The notes under the pieces are model-generated. The model ran no database searches. It saw only the letters and a list, made by a program, of their open reading frames with translations, and was not told the origin of the DNA. A program made the translations under genes and the position numbers. A stretch of 64,000 nt of DNA from Parietaria judaica (Eukaryota > Streptophyta > Magnoliopsida > Rosales > Urticaceae): positions 2,666,001 through 2,730,000 of the forward strand of contig OX940865.1 in the NCBI GenBank assembly GCA_954871525.1. The letters run 5' to 3'. Of the stretch, positions 1 through 9,977 are shown piece after piece (the stretch's first letter is position 1; every line of letters starts with the position of its first letter).

Positions 1-55
1 TTTTTCTTTGGTTTTGGGTTTCTGATTAAGTGCAAATATTTTACTTGCATAAGAA

Positions 56-1869
56 ATGGAAGCTTCTCGGTCTAAGGGTTTAAGCCTTTGTGCGAGAAGG
101 AAAATGGCCGAACAGGCCGGTGTCTCTAGCTTGGCGCCTCAGCCGACGAAAGAAGTTACGGCTAGCGCTACTGCGGCCGTGGGAGAGGCTAACCATTAAA
201 GGACGGGGAAGGTGGTCGAGGTTCACTTCACTAAAGTTACCCCAAGGGTGACTCGTGCTGGCGACGTCGTCGAGCTCTCCAACGATGGAGAGAGTACCCG
301 GGAGACTACGCCCATGGCGAAGGTGTCTGAGGATAAGAATACTCCTCCTCCCGCTCCCACTCGTCCTCTTAAGGACGTGACTCGCCCTTTCTAGGACATA
401 GTCTGTTCTGAGAAGGAGACGGATACGGGGGTGAAGCGCCCAAGGGATGGGGGCGAATCCGAAGCCCTGAAGAAGGCTAGGAGAAATTTCCCCCCTAAAG
501 ATTCCTCCAAGAACTCGGAGAAGGTCAAAAGGAAGGAGGTCTTTCGTGAGGCTGATCACTCTAGGGAGGTTTCCCGGGGCAAGACAGGAGGAAAGCCGGG
601 GTCATCTACCCTGTTGATAGGGAAGAGGGCGGGGAGACGGAACCTCAAAGAGCGGCCAGTAGAAGGAAGTCACCTGCAAGGCTGGGTGCACTTGGTATGA
701 GGACAAGGGTCTCCATAAGGTTCCTAAGGTCGCAGTCAGCCTTCTTCCACAAATTTCTAACGGGGGCGTTGGTAGGGTTCCGAAGTGTGTTGCTGAGAAG
801 CTGATTTACAAGGTGTTCTCTGCCCTTCAAGTCCAGGTGAGCTTTCTCTTGACTTTCTATTCATCTTCAACCTTATTTTTAGTTGATCGATTCTAAATTT
901 GTCTTTTTTTTTGGACGTACAACTCACATCGACCATCAATGATATGGTGCTCGACTATGAGGATCATCTGGAGGAGGCGGCTGAGGGAGCTGGCGCGGCT
1001 GAGCAACTTGCTGTGAAAGATAAGGAGCTCCAGAGTTCCATTGATACGATCAAGGCAAGGTCAGATCACCTGTAGGCCTTAAACCAAAGGCTCGTCTCTT
1101 CTGAGGCCAGAACTAAGGGTTTGGTTGTCACCGCTGAAGACCTTCCAACGAAGCTGACAAAATGCTACCCGGCTGGTTGAAGAGGCAGAGACAGCCAGGG
1201 GAGAAGGCTATGATGGAGATGCTCCATTAAGACACGGCTAAAGGATGGGCCAAAGAAGCGGCTAGAGTGAAAGAAGAAGAGGCGGCCATGTTGAAGGAGG
1301 AAGTCTAGCGCCTTACCGCCGAACAGGCCAAGGCCAGATAGCAAGCACTCGACCACGAGGCCGAGAAAGATGTTGTCCGCTCTGGCTATCGCCAAAGGGT
1401 GAAAGAAAGGGATGCGCTGATTGAGTGGTATAAAGTTACGGCTGCCGACAATTGATGCCTCGACCAAGCCGAAGGATGCCTCGAACTGGTCCAGGACGTG
1501 ATTCACGGCAAGATCACTGATTTTGCGGCCGAGAAGGAGGTCCTGGAAGGCAACATGGCTCACTACCAGAATAGCATGGATGGGACACCGGTACAACCAA
1601 TAAGATCTCCAGCCATGTCTCTTGACCCGGACGTGACCGAGCTCCCACTTGCGGATCAAAGTGCCAATCCCGAGCAGCAAGTCACCGAGGAGCCCTTCGT
1701 CGAAGAGACTCCCGCCAGAGAGACCCCCGTCGAAGATCCCCCAGCCGAAGAGATCGTAGCCGAGGACCATACTGAGCAAGAAAATCTAGCCAGAGAAGAG
1801 AAGGAGGAGGAGGATGACAAAGTGGCTAATGAGGCCGAGGACGTGGTTGGCACTGAGGCTGACGCCTAG
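56..1869 (+). pseudogene. gypsy-1 antisense ORF (aORF), decayed
   Basis: This is the remnant of the extra gene that Tat-type Ty3/gypsy elements carry downstream of pol on the opposite strand; pol of this element runs on the minus strand at 2658-6240. Reading starts at the ATG at 56 and is broken by stops near 197, 392 and 698. A 5' splice-site-like AG/GTGAGC sits at 837 and is followed by a T-rich tract up to about 920, so an intron is likely, although no clean acceptor remains. The downstream part (about 940-1869) encodes charged heptad-like sequence (for example EEAAEGAGAAEQLAVKDKEL) and ends in a strongly acidic, proline-rich tail (EETPARETPVEDPPAEE). It matches the coiled-coil C-terminal half of the gypsy-2 aORF in style and position, not in close sequence. 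The conserved N-terminal domain is not seen and may lie left of the window. The function of such proteins is unknown. Confidence 0.6.
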
Positions 1870-2322
1870 ACCAGACCGGATTTATATTTTATTTTATGCT
1901 GAATAAGGCCTAAGGCCAAAAAAATTCCTATGGGCAAGTCTATGGAGACTTGAGCCATTTTTATGTAAGGTTTGGATCTGCCCGCGGCTAGGGCTTTTTG
2001 CTACTTATTTTAATTATCTATGCTATAATTTTTCTTTTTCCTTGCAAAAACTATTTTAGAATAAAGCAATGTTTCTTCTTAGTTTTTGATTCTACATAAA
2101 TATCTCTCCTTGGGCAAAATATGATAAATATATTCGTATAAAATAAGCTTAAGCTTTTGGATAGGCCTATCTTTGATGAAAATGACAAGTACAAAAATGA
2201 AGCCTGAGAGGGTTGTTCACCTTGTGGTCGGAATCGATTTGTTGCTCTTGCTACCAGTCCTTTTTGCTCGTCCTTCTAGCTGTACGTAGGTTTCGCTTCT
2301 GAAATAATTTGTCATGTAGGTT
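1870..2322. other. gypsy-1 aORF-pol spacer, no gene
   Basis: AT-rich DNA between the end of the aORF and the tandem repeat. I see no ORF of substance. AATAAA-like words occur near 1901 and 2061 and could have served the plus-strand aORF as polyadenylation signals. Confidence 0.4.
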
Positions 2323-2472
2323 TGGATCTGTTACTTAGTCAGGCTTGTTGCCTTGGAGAGTGGGTCTGCTACCCGATTAGGCTTGTTTCTTAGAGGGTGG
2401 GTCTGTTACCCGATTAGGCTTGTTGCCTTAGGGAATGGGTTCGTTAACCGATTAGGCTTATTGCCTTGAAGA
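2323..2472. repeat. 37-38 bp tandem repeat in gypsy-1 3' UTR
   Basis: Four imperfect units begin at about 2323, 2361, 2398 and 2436. Each contains a TGGGTCTG-type start, CCGATTAGGCTTG and a TTGCCTT-type end. The block lies between the ends of the convergent pol and aORF genes, the same relative position as the 43-bp array of gypsy-2. Plant Tat/Ogre elements are known for hypervariable tandem repeats in this 3' region. Confidence 0.75.
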
Positions 2473-2657
2473 GAAGAGTAAAGGAATATTTTTACCTTGA
2501 TAAAATTGACTCTTTATTTTTACACTTTGCAATGGTATATCAAGTTCGGTTGGGAGTTTTGGATTGAGACTCTTCCTGTTTTTAAGCAGGCTACCAACGT
2601 ACCTCATATTTGGGGATCAAGTCATTACTTAGTTCATGGGATACCGAATAGGTCGGG

Positions 2658-3750
2658 TTAGGTGTAGTATTTCTTTAATAACCAACTCCGTAGAACCCTT
2701 ATTCCTTCCGGGGTAGCTAGCCGGTACACTCCCGGTTTTACTGCTTCCGTGACAATGTAAGGTCTTTCCCAGTTGGCTCCGAGTTTGCGCGCATTTAACT
2801 CAGCGGCGTTCTGGAAAACTTTTTTGAGGACCAACTCTCCAAAAATGAATTTTTGACATTTGACCTTTGAATTATAGTACCCTGCTATCGAATTCTGATA
2901 GTTAGTTATCCATATCAAATCCTGTTCCCGCCTTTTGTTTATGTGGTCGAGTTGGTCTTCCCTCATTTCATCGTTGAGATCTACGTTCAAAGAGGCGTGT
3001 TCCATTCGAAGGCTAGGTTTCTCAGTCTCGGTTGGTATTACGGCTTCGGTTCCATATACCATTGAGAATGGAGTTTCCCCAGTGGCCGTACGCGGGGTAG
3101 TTTTATAGGACCATAAGAAACCTATGAGCTCATCGGCCCATCGTCCCTTTTTGGTATCTAAACGTCTCTTGATTCCATCCACAATAACCCGATTGGCTAC
3201 CTCGGCTGGGATGTTGCACGAGGATACCTCGGAGTGGATATGTTAAAGGATATTTTCCAATTTATGCAAAAATTTTGGAATCTCGTGGAAATAAACTGAA
3301 GTTTGTTATCCGCGATTATTTCCTTTTGGAGGCCAAAATGACTAATGATTTTTTTCCATACAAAATGTTCTACGTCAACATCTTTGATGTTTGCGTACGC
3401 CTCGGCCTCTACCCATTTGGAGAAGTAGTCTGTTAGGATTAGCATGAATCTTTTCCCAACCAGGGCTAGAGGGAAATTCCTACTATGTCCATATACCAAT
3501 TCATGAACGGGTAGGGTATAGAAAATTACGAGAGTTCTTCTGCTTGCCGGTGTATGGACGGGGAGTGTCTTTGGCAGTTGTCACATTTCTAGAATAGGAT
3601 TCTCCATCTACCAACATGGTGATCAAGAAGAAGCCTTTTCTCTTCGCTTTATTTTCCTAATATCTTCCCCCGGAATGATTGCCACATTCCCCATCATGAA
3701 TCTCGTGAAGTACAATTTGAGCTTCGGCTTTTCCTAAGTATCTTAGGTAG
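2658..3750 (-). pseudogene. gypsy-1 integrase domain
   Basis: Decayed Ty3/gypsy integrase. The zinc-binding HHCC start is recognisable around 3740-3660 (LHEIHDGECGNHSGG). The catalytic core follows at 3499-3197, with the family strings KWVEAEAYANIKD and EIIADNK; the usual IADNG(T/S)Q has become IADNKLQ. A stop and frame change interrupt it near 3190. The rest (3182-2658) carries WADELIGFLWSYKTTP, GETPFSMVYGTEAVIP and the C-terminal GANWERPYIV fold, and ends at KKYYT, close to where gypsy-2 integrase ends (KKFYQ). It would have inserted the cDNA into nuclear chromatin. It cannot make a functional protein now. Confidence 0.9.
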
Positions 3751-3883
3751 GGCCCAGTATAACTACGTTTATAAAATTTTCCCCGATGATGCAAAATATG
3801 GAACTTTGGATCCGAAGTTTCCTGGCCTTTTGCTTATCTTGGGGTTCGGTTCCAATTAGGATATAATTGATGATCAGAGTTCT

Positions 3884-4303
3884 CTACTCATCTTCTTCTG
3901 TTTGGATGGTGAAAACTTTGCGTGTTACCCTAGGTTCGTCTATTGATTTGACTGGGATTATCCTCTTTACATCGGGGTTTGAAGTCGAAGCCAATCCAGC
4001 CAATGCGTCTGCCGATGCATTCTCACTTCTCGGTATTTGGACTACTTCGGCGTGATCGAATTGCTCGATTAAGCTCTTTACTACCGCGAGATATATTTCC
4101 ATCATGTCATCTCGAGTGGCGTATTCGTCGCTGATTTGACTGGCGACTAGCTTTGAGTCGGAATCGACCCTTATTCTTCGGGCTCCCACGACTTTTCCTA
4201 GTTTGAGGCCGACTATTAGGGCCTCGTATTTGGTCTCGTTGTTTGTTGCGTGAAACTTAAGTCTAAAGGACTGTCCCAACACTTCTCTTGTGGGGGATAT
4301 CAA
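3884..4303 (-). pseudogene. gypsy-1 second (archaeal-type) RNase H
   Basis: About 139 codons matching the extra RNase H found in Tat-lineage elements next to the usual gypsy RNase H. Visible markers are FHATNNETKYEALIVGL (acidic residue in the ATNNE block), RVDSDSKLVASQI (DS block) and the C-terminal ENASADALAGLAS, the site of the last catalytic aspartate. The first D-G-S motif of the domain lies upstream of 4303 and is disrupted. This domain would cut the RNA strand of RNA/DNA hybrids during reverse transcription. Confidence 0.8.
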
Positions 4304-4339
4304 ACGGATTCCTATCCCTGACCCTCCTTGATTGAAAGC

Positions 4340-5890
4340 CTAATCTACTTCGAGTCTCCACTCTTCGTTCTCATACCCCTCTTTTGATTCCGCTACTTCG
4401 AGTCTCCACTCTTCGTTCTCATACCCCTCTTGTGATTTCGCACATTTACGGATTTTATACTCTATGTCAAACTCGCTCAGCTCGTCTGCCCATTTGGTGA
4501 GTCTTCCCGATTGGTTCAGGGTGTGGGGTATGATTCTCAACGGTTGGCTGGTCATGATCATAATGGTGTGGGATTGGAAGTAAGGCCGAAGTTTCCTCGC
4601 TGGGGTGATCATTTCCAGTGCGAGTTTTTCTATGACCGGGTATCTAGTTTCAGCGTTTTCTAACGACTTACTAATGTATAATATTGGCATTTATTCTCCA
4701 CGATCCTCCCTACAATCACTCCACTTACTGCCGATGGCGAGACGACCAAATACAAGTATAGTGGTTCTCCCCAGATTGGTTTAGTAAGTATGAGTGGCGT
4801 AGAGAGGTATCTCTTCAGCTTTTGGAATGCTTCTTCACACTCTTTGGTCCATACGAACTTTTTGTTTCCTTTCAATAATTTGTAGAAGGGTAAACATTTG
4901 TCTGTCGCTCTGGATATGAATCGGTTGAGAGCTGCGATTCTCCCGGTTAATCTTTGCATTTCTCTAACAGTCCTTGGAGAATGCATGTTTTGGAGTGCTT
5001 TGATTTGGACGGGGTATAATCAGGTAACCCAGAAATTTTCCTAAAGTTACTCCGAAGGTACATGTTGTCGGGTTAAGCTTCATTTGATACTTTCGAAGTA
5101 TTGTGAAGCATTCTTCTAGGTGGGATACGTGATCCGTTTCTTTGGACGATTTTACCAGCATATCGTTGATATAGACTTCCATAGTTTTAGCAAGTTGCTC
5201 AGCAAACATCTGGTTGACTAATCTTTGATATGTGGCTCCAGAAAAAGGCATAACTTTATATCAGTTGATGCCTCTATCGGTTATGAAAGCCGTTTTTTCT
5301 TGATCCTTTATATGCATAAGGACTTCGTTATATCCCGAGAATGCGTCCATAAATGACAGTAATCTGTGCCCGCAAGTTGCTTTGACCACGCAATCGATGT
5401 GGGGCATAGAGAAACTATCTTTGGGACATGCTTTGTTTATATTAGTGAAGTTAATGCAGCCTCTGGGCTTTCCATTCTTCTTTTTCACTACGACGGTATT
5501 TGCTAGCCATTTCGGGTATGTAACCTCCTGGATAGATCCGGTTTGTAACAACTTCACGACTTTTTCATTGACAGTTTAAGCCCGGTCAGGGCCCAACTTT
5601 TGCCTTTTTTGTTTCACCGATTTGTAGCTGGGATCCACATTCAGGCGGTGGGTCGTGATGCTCGGGTCTATCCCTAACACGTCTTCATGGGACTAAGCAA
5701 AAAAATCCCGGTTATTGGTAAGGAATCTGAGGAGTTCATTTCTGACGTTGTAATCCAATCCAATCTGTATCCCTACCCGGTGATCCTGGTGGTCGGGGTC
5801 AATTTGGACTTGGACCGTCATTTCCACGTTGGGACCGTTTGGATCGGCGGTCCCTTCTTGGCCGTCCTCCTCTTTTTCCTTTACTGCCAT
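4340..5890 (-). pseudogene. gypsy-1 reverse transcriptase and RNase H
   Basis: Ty3/gypsy RT in several frames. In order: linker ending NRDFFA (5693), EVTYPKWLANTVVVKKKNG, NKACPKDSFSMPHID, LSFMDAFSGYNE, then VMPFSGATYQRLVNQMF and the active site at 5162-5173. The site reads YIND, so the first catalytic aspartate is replaced. Tether and RNase H follow (EECEEAFQKLKRYLSTP, ISKSLENAETRYPVIEKLALEM, QSGRLTKWADELSEFDIEYK). Stops and frame changes occur near 5690, 5580, 5262, 4985 and 4690. The segment between GRI..LNRFI and the RNase H is otherwise in the family order. The first ATG of each fragment is not a real start. Confidence 0.9.
4346..4441. repeat. 48-bp tandem duplication inside gypsy-1 pol
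   Basis: Two copies begin at 4346 and 4394 and differ at only a few positions. Translated on the minus strand they give the peptide EGYENEEWRLEV twice. Gypsy-2 does not have the duplication, so it arose in this copy or its close relatives, probably by slippage. Confidence 0.85.
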
Positions 5891-6282
5891 TAATTGTATA
5901 TGAGGAGATCTAAAGTGTGACGACTAGGAAGTTCTTGATTTTTCCCACTCCTGTTGCGGCGATTGGAAATCGTACCGTGCCTATTGAATTGATTGTTCCT
6001 CCACTGAAGCCAGTTAGCGGATGCGTTCCCTGTTGATTTATGTTTCCTCCACTCCCATTTTCAACAATGGCTCCAAAAAAATCACGTCTACTAAACTCCC
6101 GTTATCTATTAGGATCATGTCCGTTGTATATGAGGAGATTTGGAGTGTGACGACTAGCGCATCATTGTGCGGTCTGACCAGGGTGGCAGCTTCACTTTCC
6201 TTGAAATTTATTTCATAGTCCGGCTCCTATCTGGGGAGGACTATCGGTCGGGCTTTAAGGCTTTGATGGTGAGCCTTAATTA
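5891..6282 (-). pseudogene. gypsy-1 protease region
   Basis: On the minus strand this stretch reads SEAATLVRPHNDALVVT followed by DMILIDNGSLVDVIF. The DNGS motif is the form of the retropepsin active site seen in many Tat elements, and the preceding PHNDALVV block is the usual lead-in. Several stops interrupt the frame. It joins RT at 5890 and is cut at 6282 by the LTR inserted next to it. Retropepsin would have processed the Gag-Pol polyprotein. Confidence 0.75.
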
Positions 6283-9170
6283 TGTTGGACATGTGTCCTT
6301 AAACAAGCTGTTTTAACCCATTTGTAAAAGATTATGACTAGTCGTTGAATAAAGATAATACTTATTATGTTAATCTTATTATAATTTCTGGTAGAGTAAA
6401 ATAGAATGTTTTATCCATAGTTCATAATGGAATGCAATTATGTTATTATCATCACACCTGAGTCAATCTGAGGAAGAATTGATAATCATAATAAATGAAC
6501 TTAAAGCGTCCGTGACCTGATTAACAGAGTGGGAGCCCATTAATCAAATAAGGTCATTAATGTGACTAAGTGATATAATCCTATTCTAGATTAAGTGTGT
6601 GTCAACACTCACTAGAAGTGCATTAAGTATGAAGCGTCTTCATACTGGACTGGACCTGATTTAAACTCCGGAAGTTATCATATAAGACCGTCACTGATAA
6701 CTTGGAATTGAGTCACTAGTAGATGATCAAATGGATATTCGATCTAAGTCCTGAGTGATCTTGAGTCTGATCTTTTGACTTGATTGTTCTTTGATTTAAC
6801 CGTTTAAGAATACAATATATTATCGCAGTTCCCAACACTATTATTTAGGGAACGTGATAGTCAACAGTGAAGATAGCTTGATCATAGATATGAGCATCAC
6901 ACAACTCTCTTCAGAGTCAAGATGATTCCCATATTTGTCGATGGTGAGAAGTGAGATATACCCATGGCCAGCTTATGACTCGTAATCATAAGTGGGTTTC
7001 TCATAATATTATCGACTGAGTTAAAGATGAAAATGCAGTGAAAGGCAATGCGGTAAAAACCGCCTGCTCATGTGTGGATCATCAAGTGAAAGATCAATAA
7101 CCCGAATTTGATTGTATCAATGGACACCCTGCTTTTATAAGGGAATAATATATACCGTATCACTAAAGAGTGCAGCCTCAGGTCTATAGTGGAATCACTT
7201 CAAGGTTTGACGAACAACTAGCAGTTCATTGGAGCTTAAGTGATACAGGTCCATGGTCCCCATGATAGCTCCGTAATGGATGATGCGTACGTGATTAAAA
7301 TACATTCTGGATAATGTTTAATCATTTGGCTCGACTTATAAAACTGACACGTCTGTGTCAGACATCAGATAGTTTTATCGTCAGCGTGGCAAAAGTTTCA
7401 TATTTTGGTACACGGAATTAACTGATAAAAAGAAAGTTAGAATTTAAATTTTCTTTCCACACCATGTTGTTTTAAATTAAATTCTAAGCAACTTTGATTT
7501 TTGAACCAAGTCATTTCGACTTACGGTTTGTGATTTATGGATTTTCTAAGTTTGTGACTCGGTTCGATAAACTATGAAATTAAATCACATGTCGCGAATT
7601 TAAATGATGGTGTGGCACCATGAAATTTTAATGTGTGATATTGAGATCAGGAGTTATTAATATAATTTAATTATTTGGATTTAATTATTAATATCTTATT
7701 AATAATTAATTAATAATTAATAGATTTATATTAATAAATAAAATATATATTTATATATATTAAATGTGTAAAATTCGAATTAGGGTTGGAGTAAACTAAA
7801 CCCTAGCTAATTCGAATGATGAGATTTAAAGATTTTATATTTTCGACATAAGTACCTAATTTTTTGGTATTTTAGCAAATCCCTAAAATCAATCTTATCC
7901 TTTAGATCGGAAATGATTTAATATCAACCGTAGGATTAAGATGATTGATTTTTGATCTAACCCTAATTCGAAAATAGTAGCTTGGTGACCAAGCTTAGGG
8001 TTTTCGAATTTGACCTAATTAATTGTATCCGTTGGATCGGTTTAAGATTAAATCTTTACCTTCGGATTGGAAATTAATTAATTGAATATATTATTATTAT
8101 TATATATATTTATATATATTTCGAAATTTAAATAAGTAGATAAGATTGGTTTTTTATTTTACGAAGTCTTTCTTATTTAATTAAATCCCTAATTAATTAT
8201 ATCCATTGGATTTAGATAAGATTGAATCTAAGCCTTTGGATTAGGATAATTAATTATATTTAATCATTAATTTTCGAAATTAAATATATATATATATATA
8301 TATTTTCGAATTATATTTAAATAAGTAGATAAGATTGGTTTTTGATTTTACCAAGTCTTCCTTATTTAATTAAATCCCTAATTAATTATATCCATTTGAT
8401 TTAGATAAGATTGAATCTAGACCATTGAATTAGAATAATTAATTATATTTAATATATATAAAAAACGAAAATTAGGTGAAAATATCTCCAATTCGGTTAC
8501 GGTCTGAATCTATAAATAGGGAGCTCATTCTACACATTTTCACACCTTCCCCAGAGAAAAAAATCTCGAGCTCTCCCTCTCCCTTTAGGGTCTGCGAGTT
8601 TTTTGCTTCTGATCTCTCTTCTGGTTCGGCTTAGGAGATATTTTTCTCTGGTAGCTTTAAAAGAACCGTCAGTTAAATCTTGCGACGGAGTCCTGCCGGC
8701 GAAGCCCACGCTTCGGTACGAGGAATCCATGAGATTATCCCGGAAGATCACGAGAGTTTCCCTCAGCATCGGCGGAGCCGTGCCAAAGTCAGAACGCGCA
8801 GCGGGAAGTTGTCAATGAGGTACGGCCTTATGCATTGGGTCAATAAATGCAAAATTTATTTTATTGTATTTATTTATTTTCCATAGACATTAGATTTAAT
8901 AATGTTGTTATAAAATTAATTGTGATAATTAAATTACCAATTATTTATCCGTCGCTTTATCCAAATTACTCGATGTTAGTACGTTATTACGGTGTAACTT
9001 TTCCGACTTAAAATTATTTTTGAAGTTTCCCGGATGGACTGATGAAAGCGAAATATTCGAGGTAATTTGGACGGGACGTTAAAAGTATTTTTAATGAATT
9101 TGCAATCGAAACTATTTCGTTATTTTTCAAGGTAAATTGGCATATTAGCATATCAGATTTCCAATAAATG
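6283..9170 (+). mobile_element. Lone copia-A family LTR inserted in gypsy-1
   Basis: It begins TGTTGGACATGTGTCC and aligns by eye along its length with the LTRs at 9978, 17743 and 55190. It carries the shared blocks for a TATAAATA box (8511-8518), the CT-rich start CTCGAGCTCTCCCTCTC, and a hairpin at 8700-8715. The last 300 bp is more diverged. A degenerate primer-site-like ATGGTATCGGAAC follows at about 9168, so a few bases of internal sequence may remain. No coding region is attached, so it is a solo LTR or a remnant of recombination between LTRs. The 5 bp before it (AATTA) is not found again on the right, so the right boundary is uncertain. Confidence 0.75.
8511..8518 (+). promoter_or_regulatory. 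TATA box of lone copia-A LTR
   Basis: TATAAATA about 35 bp upstream of the CTCGAGCTC / CT-rich segment common to all four LTRs, so it probably set the transcription start. Confidence 0.6.
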
Positions 9171-9189
9171 GTATCGGAACTAGATGAAA

Positions 9190-9977
9190 TTTTCAACAAT
9201 TGGTAATAGCTATATCCAATCTCCAACAAATAAAGGTAACCAAATTTCCGTGCAGTTACGATCCTCCCGGTGGGCTCCAGGATCTCGTCTAGCTGTTCGT
9301 TGGCTTCTTCTGATTCTTGATTTTCAGGTTTTTTAAGCATGTGTATCCTGCCTCTCTTGTTCGGCTTAATATTTCCTTTTGTTGGCCCTTGCTTTTCCTC
9401 TTCTGGTGATTCTGAGATTGATCCTGCTAGGGGTTCTATCCGGCCGACTGTCCATTCCTCAGCTCAATGCCGAAGGATATTTCTCCCACTTCCCCGTTCA
9501 TGTATTTCTCCGCTAGGCGGGCACGAAGCACCATGCAATTTTTTTGTGTTGTGTCCGAACACCTTGTGAAAGTTGCACCAAGCTTTGGGGTAGTGTCGCG
9601 GGAATATGTCGTGACTATAAGGTAGGAGATATTTGGAGCTGACCAGCAATTCTCCTAGCGTACCCTCGGCTTCTGCTTGTACATCGAAGTCCACGGGCTC
9701 CGAGTTTACATTGAAAATGGATGGATTTTGTGGGTTCGGTCCGTTGTTCCCCCTTGGGGTTCCAGTTTGATGGGGGTGCCTCTGGATGGGAGAGGTGCTT
9801 CTTTTCCCCCTAAAAGTGTTTCTATGGCCTCCGACTCTATGCTATATTTCCCGGTTGGGCATACCTTGATTTCGTTGGTAGCCAAACTGAAGGCCGTGCT
9901 TTCTTAGTAGAACTATAGTTCTTCGTCGTGCTTAATCCAGTTGGATGCTCTATAAATTACATCTTCAATGGAGTTGT
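9190..9977 (-). pseudogene. gypsy-1 gag, C-terminal part
   Basis: Minus-strand gag remnant. From the copia junction it reads NNSIEDVIYRASNWIKHDEEL, the end of the capsid-like Retrotrans_gag domain; compare VTIEDALHRATIDMNI in gypsy-2. Stops follow, then a zinc knuckle at about 9565-9520 (CNFHKVFGHNTKK), which has lost its final cysteine. It ends near 9268 with EPTGRI, typical of the gag-protease linker, before the lone LTR. Around 200 residues of the capsid domain that should precede NNSIED are missing from both sides of the copia insertion. Confidence 0.75.

Noticed and set aside
9973..9977. GTTGT as a target duplication of copia-A1
   Set aside because: No matching GTTGT at the right-hand junction near 20284, where sequence has been deleted, so it cannot be confirmed.
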